64,000 nucleotides of DNA, taken from contig LNDQ01000108.1 in assembly GCA_001464695.1 (NCBI GenBank), positions 62,001 through 126,000 on the forward strand, in the 5' to 3' direction. The DNA is from Betaproteobacteria bacterium Ga0077523 (GTDB lineage: Bacteria; Pseudomonadota; Gammaproteobacteria; Burkholderiales; Ga0077523). The position numbers and the translations under genes are program-made. Every line of letters begins with the position of its first letter. Positions within the stretch are counted from its first letter, which is position 1. The notes beneath the pieces are model-generated. The model ran no database searches and was not told where the DNA came from. It worked only from the letters and a program-made list of their open reading frames with translations. This document shows positions 16,688 through 25,004 of this stretch, one piece after another.

Positions 16688-17339
16688 CGCTTCCGTTCTG
16701 GTCGTCGACGACCACCCCATCCTGCGCGAGGGCATCGCTCAGCTCGTGAACCGCGAGCCCGATCTGCGCACGGTGGCCGAAGCCGGCAGCGTGGACGAAG
16801 CGATCCGAGCGCTCGCACTGCAACCCGTGGATCTCGCCGTCGTCGATCTGTCCCTCCAGGGCCGCTCCGGCATTGAACTGCTGAAGAGCATGCGTACGCG
16901 CTTTCCCGCGACCCGGGCCGTCGTCGTGTCGATGCACGACGAGAACCTGTACGCCGAACGGGCACTGCGCGCCGGCGCCCGCGGATACGTCATGAAGCAG
17001 GAAGCGCCGCGCAAGATCGTCGCGGCGCTGCGCGAAGTGCGCGCCGGCAACCTCTACGTGAGTGATGGGCTGCGGGCTCGGCTGCTCGAACGAGCAGTCT
17101 CCGATGTCCCGGCGCCATCATCGTCGCCATTGTCGGCACTCACCGATCGCGAACTGGAGGTGCTGCGTCTGATCGGCAGCGGGTTAAAGAGCGGCGAGAT
17201 CGCGCGTACGCTGAATCGAAGCGTGAACACGGTCGAAGCGCATCGCGCCAACATCAAGCGCAAGCTCGGGCTGGCGTCGGCGACGGAGCTGGCGCGGTTC
17301 GCGTTTGCGGCGCTCGAAGCGGCGGCGGCCGCGGATTGA
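16680..17339 (+). CDS. NarL/FixJ-family response regulator
   Basis: 219 aa from a TTG start that overlaps the kinase stop by 8 bases; GAGGAG lies 8 bases upstream of the TTG, which decides the start. The receiver domain has the acidic pair at residues 10-11 (VVDDHP), phospho-acceptor Asp56 (VVDLSL), Ser84 and Lys106 (YVMKQE). The LuxR-type helix-turn-helix covers about 150-210 with LTDRELEVLRLIGSGLKSGEIARTL and VNTVEAHRANIKRKLG. Translational coupling to the kinase is evident. Targets cannot be inferred; the BMP importer operon lies 270 bases downstream on the same strand and is a candidate. Confidence 0.94.
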   Translation: MPSASVLVVDDHPILREGIAQLVNREPDLRTVAEAGSVDEAIRALALQPVDLAVVDLSLQGRSGIELLKSMRTRFPATRAVVVSMHDENLYAERALRAGARGYVMKQEAPRKIVAALREVRAGNLYVSDGLRARLLERAVSDVPAPSSSPLSALTDRELEVLRLIGSGLKSGEIARTLNRSVNTVEAHRANIKRKLGLASATELARFAFAALEAAAAAD

Positions 17340-17349
17340 TCTGCGTCGC

Positions 17350-17472
17350 TGCCCCCATCCCAACCTTCCCCCACGACTGTGTCGCGGGGGAAGGAGCGCA
17401 TGTGCTTCCGGCTGTGCCATTCACAGGCACTCCTTCCCCCAGCTTTGCTGGGGGAAGGTTGGGATGGGGGCA
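17350..17472. repeat. Type A dispersed palindromic element (long copy 4)
   Basis: About 123 bases. Outer arm TGCCCCCATCCCAACCTTCC returns as its complement at the far end. Inside are two hairpins (CCCCCACGAC/GTCGCGGGGG-like and CCCCCAGC/GCTGGGGG). A transcript would fold into one long cruciform-like stem, probably stopping transcription after the response regulator. Confidence 0.88.
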
Positions 17473-17503
17473 GACCACCCGGACCTCCCCTTCTAGCGTT
17501 TCC

Positions 17504-17558
17504 CGCTAGCCCGCACTAGCAATTCCCGCAGCCCCGGTATCGCGCCGCGCGCGATACC
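17504..17558 (+). promoter_or_regulatory. Two hairpins ahead of the BMP importer operon
   Basis: CTAGCG (17504-17509) pairs with CGCTAG (17515-17520), and GGTATCGCGC (17536-17545) pairs perfectly with GCGCGATACC (17549-17558) around a 3-base loop. No T-run follows. They could be an operator, an mRNA leader structure or a leftover of the adjacent repeat; function is unknown. Confidence 0.35.
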
Positions 17559-17612
17559 ACCGACCGGCTCCACTCCATAGCATGACTCGCATTCCGCTCA
17601 CCGGTTGCGTTC

Positions 17613-19127
17613 ATGCACGTCAGCCTCGCCGGCATCACCAAGCGCTACGGCGCGATTCTCGCGAACGACGACGTCGACCTCGACCTCGTCCCGGGTGAGG
17701 TCGTCGCCTTGCTGGGCGAGAACGGCGCCGGCAAGAGCACGTTGATGAAGATCCTGTTCGGCTTCCAGCAGGCCGATGCGGGAGAGATCCGCATCGACGG
17801 AAGGCCGGTCGTGATCGACTCGCCGCGCGCCGCAGCAGCGCTCGGGATCGGCATGGTCTTCCAGCAGTTCAGCCTCGTGCCCGCACTCACGGTGCGCGAG
17901 AACCTGGCGCTCGGCCATCGCTGCACACCTTGGTGGATCGGTCGCGGCGCGCGGTCCTTCGCCGCTCCGGTCGCGCACCTGCGTGACATCGCGCCGGAGA
18001 TCGAACCGGATCTGCCGGTGTCACGTCTCGCCGTGGGCGAGATGCAGCTGGTCGAGTTGGCGAAAGTGCTGAATCTCGACGCCGGCGTCGTCATCCTCGA
18101 CGAACCGACCTCGGTGTTGACGCCGGCGGAGTCGGAACGATTGTGGGAACAGGTCCGGCGCATCGCCGCCGGCGGTGCTGCCGTGGTCCTCATTACACAC
18201 AAGCTCGAAGACGTCTTCGCCTGCGCCCAGCGCGTCGCGGTGATGCGCCGCGGCCGCATGGTCGCAACGCTCGATACCAGTTCGGTGACACCGGATGCCT
18301 TGGTCCGCCTGATCGTCGGTGCTGAAACGGTCACGACCGCGCAGCCGGTGGAACGGACCGCGGACGCGCTCCCGCGCGCCTGGATCAAGAACCTGTCGGC
18401 CACCACCGCGGCCGGCGCAATCGCCGGTGTCGATCTGCGGATTGCCGCTGGCGAAATTCTCGGTATCGCCGGCGTGTCCGGCAACGGTCAGCAAACCCTC
18501 GCCGACGCGGTCGCCGGGCTCGCGATCCTGCTTGCGGGCGAGGTGATCGTCGACGGCGAGACGTTGCAAGCGCCGCGCGCCGAAATGCCGGCGCAGTCTG
18601 CGGTGGCCTATCTGCCCGAGCAACCGCTGCGCAATGCCGTGGCACCCGACCTGAGCGTCGCGGTCAATCTGATGCTGAAGCGCATCCGGGACCTGCCGTG
18701 GCGTTCGCACCCGTCGCAGTTCGACGCCGACGCTCGAGAGCGCATCACGGCCTTCGACATTCGCCCGACCGATCCGCGCGCGACCGCGGCATCGCTGTCC
18801 GGCGGCAATCTGCAGAAGCTCGTCGCCGCACGGGAATTGGCCGGCGCTCCGGCGCTGATCGTGGCCTGCTATCCCACCATGGGCCTTGACCTCGGCGCCG
18901 CCGCGGCGGTGTACGAAGCGCTGTTCGCCCACGCCCGGCGCGGCGCCGCGGTGTTGTGGATCTCCGAGGACCTCGACGACCTGCTGCGCTATGCGCACCG
19001 GATCGCGGTGCTGCATCGGGGCCGGATCGCCGGCATCGCCGACACCGCGCAGGCCACGCGCCGACAACTCGGTGCCTGGATGGTGGGACATTCGATCGAC
19101 GTGGCCGCGGAGCCGGCGCATGCGTGA
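17613..19127 (+). CDS. BMP-family ABC transporter, duplicated ATP-binding protein
   Basis: 504 aa with two fused ABC cassettes, as in sugar/nucleoside importers (YufO/NupA type). Cassette 1: Walker A GENGAGKST at 35-43, degenerate signature RLAVGEMQ and Walker B VVILDEPTSVLTP near 155. Cassette 2: the usual degenerate nucleotide loop GVSGNGQQTLADAVAG near 290, LSGGNLQKLVAAREL near 395. Known members import nucleosides, purines or related compounds using BMP lipoprotein or soluble receptors. First gene of an operon of six; its stop overlaps the next permease by 8 bases. Confidence 0.92.
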   Translation: MHVSLAGITKRYGAILANDDVDLDLVPGEVVALLGENGAGKSTLMKILFGFQQADAGEIRIDGRPVVIDSPRAAAALGIGMVFQQFSLVPALTVRENLALGHRCTPWWIGRGARSFAAPVAHLRDIAPEIEPDLPVSRLAVGEMQLVELAKVLNLDAGVVILDEPTSVLTPAESERLWEQVRRIAAGGAAVVLITHKLEDVFACAQRVAVMRRGRMVATLDTSSVTPDALVRLIVGAETVTTAQPVERTADALPRAWIKNLSATTAAGAIAGVDLRIAAGEILGIAGVSGNGQQTLADAVAGLAILLAGEVIVDGETLQAPRAEMPAQSAVAYLPEQPLRNAVAPDLSVAVNLMLKRIRDLPWRSHPSQFDADARERITAFDIRPTDPRATAASLSGGNLQKLVAARELAGAPALIVACYPTMGLDLGAAAAVYEALFAHARRGAAVLWISEDLDDLLRYAHRIAVLHRGRIAGIADTAQATRRQLGAWMVGHSIDVAAEPAHA

Positions 19128-20151
19128 CCTGATGCTGTCCGGGCCCGGCCGCGTCGTCGGCACCACGCTCGCCGTGCTGATGCTCACGGGCGCATTCTTC
19201 CTCGCCATCGGCCGCGACCCGGTGGAACTGATGGGCCTGATCGTGCGTTCAGCGGCCGGTGACGGCTACGCCATCACCGAGTCTCTGGTGCGAGCCACAC
19301 CGATCCTGCTCTGCGCGCTGGCCACTGCGCTGCCGGCGCGCCTCGGGCTCATCACCGTCGGCGCCGAAGGCCAGCTCTACTTCGGCGCGTTGCTGGGCAC
19401 CGGATTCGTGCTCGCCAATCTCGGGGCGACCAGCGCCGCCCCCTACATGGCGATGATCGTTGTCGCGATGCTCGCCGGGGCGGCGTGGGCATTGCTGCCC
19501 GCGGTGCTGCGCTCGCATCTGGGTGTGAACGAGACCATCTCGACGCTGCTGGTCAACTACGTTGCCGCGCTGCTGGTGACGTGGGTCGTCTACGGTCCGT
19601 GGAAGAGCGCGGCCAATCTCGGCTGGCCTGCCACGGCGGATTTTCCGGAGGCGTTCAAGCCGAGCACGTTCTTCGACAGCCGCGTGCATAGCGGACTCTG
19701 GATCGCGATCGGGCTGGCCGTGTTGCTGCACTGGACCTTCGTACGCACGCGCTGGGGGCTGACGCTCGACGTCCTGCGCAGCAATCCACGGGCGGGTATC
19801 GCTGCCGGCTTGAACTGGCGGCGCAACGTGCTCCTCACCATGGCATTGGGCGGCATGCTGGCCGGCCTCGCCGGTATTCTGGAGACCGCGTCGATCCAGG
19901 GACGGTTGCAGGCGAACCTGTCGGCGGGTGCGGGCTTGAGCGGCTTCCTGGTGGCATGGCTCGCGCGCAACCACTGCTTGCGCATCATCCCCATGAGCTT
20001 GCTGGTCGGTGCGCTGCTCGCTTCCGGCGACGGCTTGCAGATGTTCGCCAACGTGCCGTCGTCGATCGCGCTGGTGGTGCAGGGCCTCCTGTTCGTGGCG
20101 GTGCTGCTGGTGGGCGGCTACGCGAACCGCCTGCAGGTGCGCCGTGGATAG
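19120..20151 (+). CDS. BMP-family ABC transporter permease (YufP-like)
   Basis: 343 aa, about nine to ten hydrophobic helices. Contains the family block ALPARLGLITVGAEGQLYFGALLGT near residue 70 and HLGVNETISTLLVNYVAALLV near 140, typical of the larger permease of this importer class (sugar-type BPD_transp_2). The ATG at 19120 overlaps the ATPase stop by 8 bases, which fixes the start against a longer open frame. Forms the channel with the next gene. Confidence 0.92.
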   Translation: MRDLMLSGPGRVVGTTLAVLMLTGAFFLAIGRDPVELMGLIVRSAAGDGYAITESLVRATPILLCALATALPARLGLITVGAEGQLYFGALLGTGFVLANLGATSAAPYMAMIVVAMLAGAAWALLPAVLRSHLGVNETISTLLVNYVAALLVTWVVYGPWKSAANLGWPATADFPEAFKPSTFFDSRVHSGLWIAIGLAVLLHWTFVRTRWGLTLDVLRSNPRAGIAAGLNWRRNVLLTMALGGMLAGLAGILETASIQGRLQANLSAGAGLSGFLVAWLARNHCLRIIPMSLLVGALLASGDGLQMFANVPSSIALVVQGLLFVAVLLVGGYANRLQVRRG

Positions 20152-21064
20152 CCTCGACATCGTCTTCACCGGCTTTCTCATCTCGGCGCTGCGCAGCGCC
20201 ACGCCGCTGCTGTTGACGCTGCTCGGCGAATGTCTCGGGCAGCGCACCGGCGTCATCAACCTCGGGGCGGAAGGCCAGATGCTGGTGGGGGCCATGGCCG
20301 GCTACGGCGCCACGGCAGCGTTCGGCAATCCGTGGGTCGGGTTGCTCGCGGGCGCCGGCGCCGGCGTCGCGCTGTCCGCAGTGCATGCGCTTCTGGTGGT
20401 CGGTGCACAGGCGAACCAGTTCGCGAGCGGCCTGGCGGTCTGGATGCTCGGCTTCGGATTGTCGGCGTACTTCGGTGCGGCTCTCGTCGGCCAGCAGGTC
20501 ACGGCCTTCGATTCGATCGACGTCGGTGCCGCCGCGCAGTGGCCGGTGATCGGATCGGTGATCGCCGGCATGACGCCGACGGTACTGCTCGCGCTGTTGC
20601 TGGTGCCGGTGATCGGCCTCTGGTTCTACCGCACGCGCACCGGATTGCGTTGGCGCGCCGTCGGCGAGTCGCCTGCAGCCGCTCGTGCGGCCGGCGTATC
20701 ACCGGCCACGGTACAGATTCAGGCGGTCCTCGTGGGCGGACTGCTGTCGGGTCTGGGCGGGGCCGCGTTGTCGGTCGACTACACGCGCACCTGGGCCGAG
20801 GGCATGAGCGCCGGTCGCGGCCTCGTCGCGGTCGGGCTGGTCATCGTCGCGCGCTGGAATCCGTGGTGGACCTTGCCCGCGGCATTGCTGTTCGGCGGCG
20901 CCGAAGCGCTGTCGCTGCGCCTGCAGACGGCCGACACACCGATCTCTGCGCAACTGCTGCACATCCTGCCCTACCTCGTGAGCCTCGTCGTGCTCACGCT
21001 CACCTGCCTGCGCCGCAGCGACAGCGGCACGCCGGCTGGTCTCAAAGCGGTCATGGATCGATGA
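20144..21064 (+). CDS. BMP-family ABC transporter permease (YufQ-like)
   Basis: 306 aa, hydrophobic throughout. Contains LGECLGQRTGVINLGAEGQMLVGAMAGY near 28, the hallmark of the smaller permease, and the EAA-like FYRTRTGLRWRAVGESPAAARAAG loop near 165. Starts at GTG (20144) overlapping the preceding stop by 8 bases, the same overlap as the previous junction. Ends 35 bases before the receptor gene. Confidence 0.91.
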   Translation: MDSLDIVFTGFLISALRSATPLLLTLLGECLGQRTGVINLGAEGQMLVGAMAGYGATAAFGNPWVGLLAGAGAGVALSAVHALLVVGAQANQFASGLAVWMLGFGLSAYFGAALVGQQVTAFDSIDVGAAAQWPVIGSVIAGMTPTVLLALLLVPVIGLWFYRTRTGLRWRAVGESPAAARAAGVSPATVQIQAVLVGGLLSGLGGAALSVDYTRTWAEGMSAGRGLVAVGLVIVARWNPWWTLPAALLFGGAEALSLRLQTADTPISAQLLHILPYLVSLVVLTLTCLRRSDSGTPAGLKAVMDR

Positions 21065-21099
21065 AGCCCTCCCACCCACCTCACCTCGAAGGAGTTGTC

Positions 21100-22161
21100 A
21101 TGAAACTGCGTCACCTGCTGTGCGCTGCCGTTGCCACGTTCACTCTCGGCGCGGGCACCGCCATGGCCGACACCATCGGCTACATCTACGTCGGTCCCGA
21201 AAAGGACTACGGCTACAACACCTCCCACGACCTCGGTCGCCAGTACGTCGAGAAGTCCATCGCCGGCACCAAGACGCTCCACGTGGAGAACATCCCCGAG
21301 ACCGCGGAAGTGGAGAAGGTGATGGAACGCATGATCAAGTCGGGCGCCAATATCATCTTCGCCACCAGTTACGGCTACCTCGACTACGCGATCGCGCTCG
21401 GCAAGAAGTATCCGAAGGTCTCCTTCATGCACGCCGGGGGACTCAAGCTCGGCGACAACGTCGGCACCTACTGGGCCAACTCGGACGACGCGATCTACCT
21501 AGCGGGCATGGCGGCCGGCTCGGTCACGAAGAGCGGCAAGCTCGGATTCATTGCGGCGTTCCCGATCCCGCAGGTGGTGCGGTCGATCAATGCGTTCACC
21601 CTCGGCGCGCAGGCGATAAATCCGAAGGTCACCACCACCGTGGTGTGGACCGGCGGTTGGCTCAACCCGGCGAAGGAAGCGGAAGCGTCCAACTCGCTGA
21701 TCGACGCCGGTGTCGACGTCATCGGCGAACAGGTGGACAGCCCCATCACCATTGCGCAGACCGCAGAGAAGCGCGGCATCTACGTCGTCGGCAAGGATGT
21801 GGACGTCTCCAAATTCGCGCCGAAGGCCGTCCTGACCGGCGCGTCCTGGAATTGGGGTCCGACCATGGTCAAGGTAGTGAACGAGATGAAGGCCGGGACG
21901 TGGAAGCCGTCGCACATTCGCGGCGATCTGAAGGATGGCACCGTGGTACTGGATCCGTTCGGTCCGGCCGTGACCGAACCGGTGCGCAAGTCCATCCTCG
22001 CGAAGAAGGACGACATCCTCAAGGACAAGTTCGAAGTGTGGTCCGGTCCGCTCACGGGTCAGGACGGCAAGGAACTGCTCGCCGCCGGCAAGCCCATGCC
22101 CATGGAGACGCTGGAGAGCATGGATTTCTTCGTGAAGGGTGTGATCGGCAGCGTGAAGTAG
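21100..22161 (+). CDS. BMP family periplasmic receptor of ABC importer
   Basis: 353 aa. Cleavable signal peptide MKLRHLLCAAVATFTLGAGTAMA (no lipobox, so soluble). The BMP/PnrA-like domain follows: DTIGYIYVGPEKDYGYNTSHDLGRQYVE, NIIFATSYGYLDYAIALGKKYPKV near 85, FMHAGG, GFIAAFPIPQVVRSINAFTLGA near 150 and ASWNWGPTMVKVVNEM near 250. AAGGAG lies 5-10 bases ahead of the ATG. Supplies substrate to the preceding permeases. The following amidohydrolase suggests a ureido or heterocyclic ligand rather than a nucleoside, which is inference. Confidence 0.92.
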   Translation: MKLRHLLCAAVATFTLGAGTAMADTIGYIYVGPEKDYGYNTSHDLGRQYVEKSIAGTKTLHVENIPETAEVEKVMERMIKSGANIIFATSYGYLDYAIALGKKYPKVSFMHAGGLKLGDNVGTYWANSDDAIYLAGMAAGSVTKSGKLGFIAAFPIPQVVRSINAFTLGAQAINPKVTTTVVWTGGWLNPAKEAEASNSLIDAGVDVIGEQVDSPITIAQTAEKRGIYVVGKDVDVSKFAPKAVLTGASWNWGPTMVKVVNEMKAGTWKPSHIRGDLKDGTVVLDPFGPAVTEPVRKSILAKKDDILKDKFEVWSGPLTGQDGKELLAAGKPMPMETLESMDFFVKGVIGSVK

Positions 22162-22172
22162 CGTGCATCGAT

Positions 22173-22252
22173 CTCCCTCACCCTCGGTCCCTCTCCCGGA
22201 GGGAGAGGGATGCAAAGCCCCTCGCCCTCCGGGAGAGGGGTTGGGGTGAGGG
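22173..22252. repeat. Type B dispersed palindromic element (copy 2)
   Basis: Matches the element at 12533-12612 base for base as far as I can compare by eye. Sits between the receptor gene and the RutB-like gene, inside a probable operon, just as copy 1 sits between exbB and exbD. Confidence 0.9.
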
Positions 22253-22300
22253 AAACCGCGCACGACATGTCTTGATCGGATTCAACGAAGGAGCACCTCG

Positions 22301-23089
22301 ATGAGCACCCCGAAATCCCGCAAGAAAGCGATGGGCTCCGCGGCCGCCAACCAGTGGTTGGTGGCCAAAGGCTCTGTCGACATGAGCCGCAGCATCCCGC
22401 GCGTGGTGCGCAAGGTGAAGATCGCCGCGCAGCCGCAGAATGTCGTCGTGGACGCCAACAAGTCCGCACTGGTCATCGTCGACATGCAGAACGACTTCTG
22501 CGCTCAAGGCGGCTATCTCGACTATCGCGGTGTCGACTACAAGGCGGATCGCAAGCCGATCCGCCCGCTGGCGAAGCTGGTGCCGCTGCTGCGCAAGGCG
22601 CAGGTACCGATCATCTGGCTCAACTGGGGCGTGCGACCGGATCTGCTCAACACCTATCCCTCCCTGTTGCACGCCCACACCCACGATGGTAGCGGCGCGG
22701 GCCTCGGCGAGAAGATCCCCGGGGGCGCACCGATCCTGGTGAAAGGCAGTTGGGGTGCGGCGGTGGTAGACGAGATAAACCCCGGGACACGCGACATCCA
22801 TGTCACCAAGTACCGCTTCAGCGGGTTCTGGGACACCGAGCTCGACAGCATCCTGCGCAACCTCGGTTTGACGACACTGTTCTTCGCGGGCGTCAACGCG
22901 GACCAATGCGTGATGACGACCTTGCAGGACGCCTCGTTCCTCGGCTACGACGTGCTGATGCTGGAGGACTGCGTCGCCACCACCTCGCCGGACTACTGCA
23001 TGCAGGCGACGATCTACAACGTGAACCTGCTGTTCGGCTTTACCACCGATTCGAAGGCACTGGCTAGCGGCCTGGCGGCGGCGAAGTGA
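22301..23089 (+). CDS. RutB-like cysteine hydrolase (isochorismatase family)
   Basis: 262 aa. A 55-residue N-terminal extension precedes an isochorismatase-fold amidohydrolase. Putative triad: Asp61 (VIVDMQNDFC), Lys170 (VTKYRFSGF) and nucleophile Cys203 (GVNADQCVMTT). The 109- and 33-residue spacings equal those I recall for E. coli RutB (Asp24, Lys133, Cys166). QGGYLDYRG, WDTELDSILRNLG and the C-terminal FGFTTDS also recall RutB, which cleaves the ureido group of (peroxy)ureidoacrylate to CO2 and ammonia. Biuret hydrolases are relatives. It overlaps the RidA gene and follows the importer, so it probably acts on the imported compound. Confidence 0.88.
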   Translation: MSTPKSRKKAMGSAAANQWLVAKGSVDMSRSIPRVVRKVKIAAQPQNVVVDANKSALVIVDMQNDFCAQGGYLDYRGVDYKADRKPIRPLAKLVPLLRKAQVPIIWLNWGVRPDLLNTYPSLLHAHTHDGSGAGLGEKIPGGAPILVKGSWGAAVVDEINPGTRDIHVTKYRFSGFWDTELDSILRNLGLTTLFFAGVNADQCVMTTLQDASFLGYDVLMLEDCVATTSPDYCMQATIYNVNLLFGFTTDSKALASGLAAAK

Positions 23090-23550
23090 GCCGCATCGAG
23101 GCAAAGCTGGCGGAACTGGGGCTGGAACTCCCACGACCGCCCGTGCCTATTGCGAACTTCGTGCCGTTCACCGCAACCGGCAATCTGGTGTTTCTGGCGG
23201 GCCAGGTGAACGAATGGAACGGCACGGTGCCGTTCGTGGGCAAGCTGGGAGAAGTCTTTGACGTGGAAGCTGGTGTCAAGGCAGCGCGATTGTGTGCGCT
23301 CAACCTGCTCGCTTGCCTCAAGCTCGCATGCGACGGTGATCTCGATCGCGTGACGCGCTGCATCCGCCTGGGCGGGTTCGTGAACTGCGCGCCCGAGTTC
23401 GGCTTCGCGCCGGCCGTGGTGAATGGTGCCTCGGATCTGATCGTGGCCGTGCTCGGCGATGCCGGCCGTCATGCGCGCACGGCAGTGGGCGTGGCGTCCC
23501 TCCCGCGGAATGCGGCGGTGGAGGTGGATGGGATTTTCGAGGTGGGGTGA
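23086..23550 (+). CDS. RidA/YjgF/RutC family protein
   Basis: 154 aa, of the longer RidA subgroup (TIGR/YjgF with LVFLAGQVNEWNG near 38, FDVEAGVKAARLCALNLLACLK, CIRLGGFVNCAPEF). The C-terminal HARTAVGVASLPRNAAVEVDGIFEV retains the Arg that in RidA binds carboxylates of enamine/imine substrates. GTG start within the stop of the amidohydrolase (GTGA overlap), so strictly coupled. With a RutB-like partner it parallels RutB-RutC, suggesting deamination of an enamine or aminoacrylate product. Confidence 0.9.
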   Translation: MSRIEAKLAELGLELPRPPVPIANFVPFTATGNLVFLAGQVNEWNGTVPFVGKLGEVFDVEAGVKAARLCALNLLACLKLACDGDLDRVTRCIRLGGFVNCAPEFGFAPAVVNGASDLIVAVLGDAGRHARTAVGVASLPRNAAVEVDGIFEVG

Positions 23551-23552
23551 CG

Positions 23553-23688
23553 TTGCCCCCACCCTGGCCCTCCCCTGGCAAAGGTGGGCGCTGCGCTGCC
23601 CCCATCCCAACCTTCCCCCACCAAAGGTGGGGGAAGGGGTGTACGTCCCCTCCCCCGGCTTTGCCGGGGGAGGGTTAGGGTGGGGGCC
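23553..23688. repeat. Type A dispersed palindromic element (compound copy 5)
   Basis: About 136 bases holding a short CCCACCCTGGCCCTCCCC fragment followed by a full element with hairpins CCCCCACC/GGTGGGGG and CCCTCCCCCGGC/GCCGGGGGAGGG. Located between convergent genes. Confidence 0.85.
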
Positions 23689-23693
23689 CGCCG

Positions 23694-23990
23694 CTAAACC
23701 AACCGCTCCTTGTTGAAAAACGCCTTCCGCCACCTCGTCACCGTCACCTTCTGGAACAGCCCCGCCTTGGTGAACGGATCCTCGTTGATGAACTTCTCGG
23801 CTTCCGCGCGGCTGTCGGTGTCGACGATCAGCACGCCGCCATTGCCGCCCGTGCCGTCGTCATCGATCAAGGCCCCCGCTGCCAGCAGCAGGTTCTGATG
23901 CTTGGTGAGGTACTCGAGATGGGCGGGGCGCGCTTCGGCGCGCACCGCTGCGCTGTTCGGTTTGTCCTGCGTCTGGATCACGTACGGCAT
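23694..23990 (-). CDS. YciI family protein
   Basis: 98 aa. Pattern MPYVIQTQDKPNSAAVRAEARPAHLEYL, LLAAGALIDDDG, GGVLIVDTDSRAEAEKFINEDPFTKAGLF matches YciI-like (YCII) proteins, with the conserved His in RPAHLEYL and the Asp in NEDPF. Family members are small ferredoxin-fold proteins, some acting as dehalogenases or in stress responses; role here unknown. GGAGACCCC precedes the ATG on the minus strand. Confidence 0.9.
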   Translation of the reverse strand: MPYVIQTQDKPNSAAVRAEARPAHLEYLTKHQNLLLAAGALIDDDGTGGNGGVLIVDTDSRAEAEKFINEDPFTKAGLFQKVTVTRWRKAFFNKERLV

Positions 23991-24099
23991 GGGGTCTCCT
24001 CCCTCATGGATGAACGAAGCCCCGTATCGTAACCCGCACGCGGTCGCCCATGGACTCGAGTCCCGCTATGCTCGCGGGTCTTCCACCACCCGCGCCCGC

Positions 24100-24999
24100 A
24101 TGAACACCACCACCGCCACCCTCTACGTCGCCATGTGCCTCGTATGGGGCCTGTCGTGGATCGCGATCAAGACCGGCGTGGATGCGGTGCCGCCGCTCTT
24201 CTTCGCGGCATGCCGCTTCCTGGTGGCCGGCGCACTGCTGTTCGCGCTGGCCCATTGGCGCGGATCGCATCTGCCTGCGAAGGCACCCTGGGGCCGGATC
24301 GTCGTGGCCGCGCTGCTGATCAACACCGGATGCTATGCGACCCTCTTCTGGGGCATGCAGTACGTGCCCTCCGGTTTCGCCGGTGTGGTCAATCTGTCCC
24401 TGATTCCTATCACACTGTTCGCGTTCGGCATCTTCTTCGGATTCGAGCGCTTCACGCGCTCGCGCGCGCTGGCGCTGGCACTGGGCGTGGTCGGCCTGCT
24501 GATCCTGATGCGGGCACGGCTCTCGATCGAACCCTCGCCGCGCGCAGTCGCGGGGTCGCTTGCCGTCATCGCCGCCACGTTCTCCTACAGCCTGGGCTCG
24601 GTGCTGAGCCGCCCCCTGCTCGACCAGGTACCGTCCCTGGCGCTGGCCGCCGTCCACAACGTCATCGGCGGCGCCGGTCTGGCGATCCTGTCGGCTGCGT
24701 TCGAGCACGTGACCATCGAAGACGTGCGGCGGCTCGCCGACCCGCCGGTAGCCGCGAGTCTCGCCTTCCTCATTCTGTTCGCTTCACTCGTGGCATTCAC
24801 GGTGTTCCTGCGCCTGCTGCGCGATTGGGGACCTTATCGCGCCGGCACCTATGCCTTCGTCTCGCCGATCATCGCCGTCGGCGTGGGCATGGCGCTCGCC
24901 GGGGAGCGCTACACCCCACTCGAGTTCCTCGGTGCGGCGCTGATGCTGTTGGCAGTGGGCATGAGCTTGAGACCAGCCCGCCCGAAAATGCGACCATAG
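24100..24999 (+). CDS. EamA/DMT family exporter
   Basis: 299 aa with ten predicted membrane helices in two EamA repeats. Start of repeat 1: VAMCLVWGLSWIAIKTGVDAVPPLFFAACRF; of repeat 2: GSLAVIAATFSYSLGSVLSRPLL near 150, ending FVSPIIAVGVGMALAGE and LGAALMLLAVGMSL. Likely exports amino acids or other small metabolites; the substrate cannot be read from sequence. The start at 24100 begins the first helix. The next gene starts 5 bases after its stop, so both are co-transcribed. Confidence 0.9.
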   Translation: MNTTTATLYVAMCLVWGLSWIAIKTGVDAVPPLFFAACRFLVAGALLFALAHWRGSHLPAKAPWGRIVVAALLINTGCYATLFWGMQYVPSGFAGVVNLSLIPITLFAFGIFFGFERFTRSRALALALGVVGLLILMRARLSIEPSPRAVAGSLAVIAATFSYSLGSVLSRPLLDQVPSLALAAVHNVIGGAGLAILSAAFEHVTIEDVRRLADPPVAASLAFLILFASLVAFTVFLRLLRDWGPYRAGTYAFVSPIIAVGVGMALAGERYTPLEFLGAALMLLAVGMSLRPARPKMRP

Positions 25000-25004
25000 C
25001 CGCC

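Noticed and set aside
17340-17612. CRISPR array or purine riboswitch before the BMP importer
   Set aside because: No regularly spaced identical repeats; the palindromes belong to a dispersed element, and the junction elements of a purine aptamer are absent.
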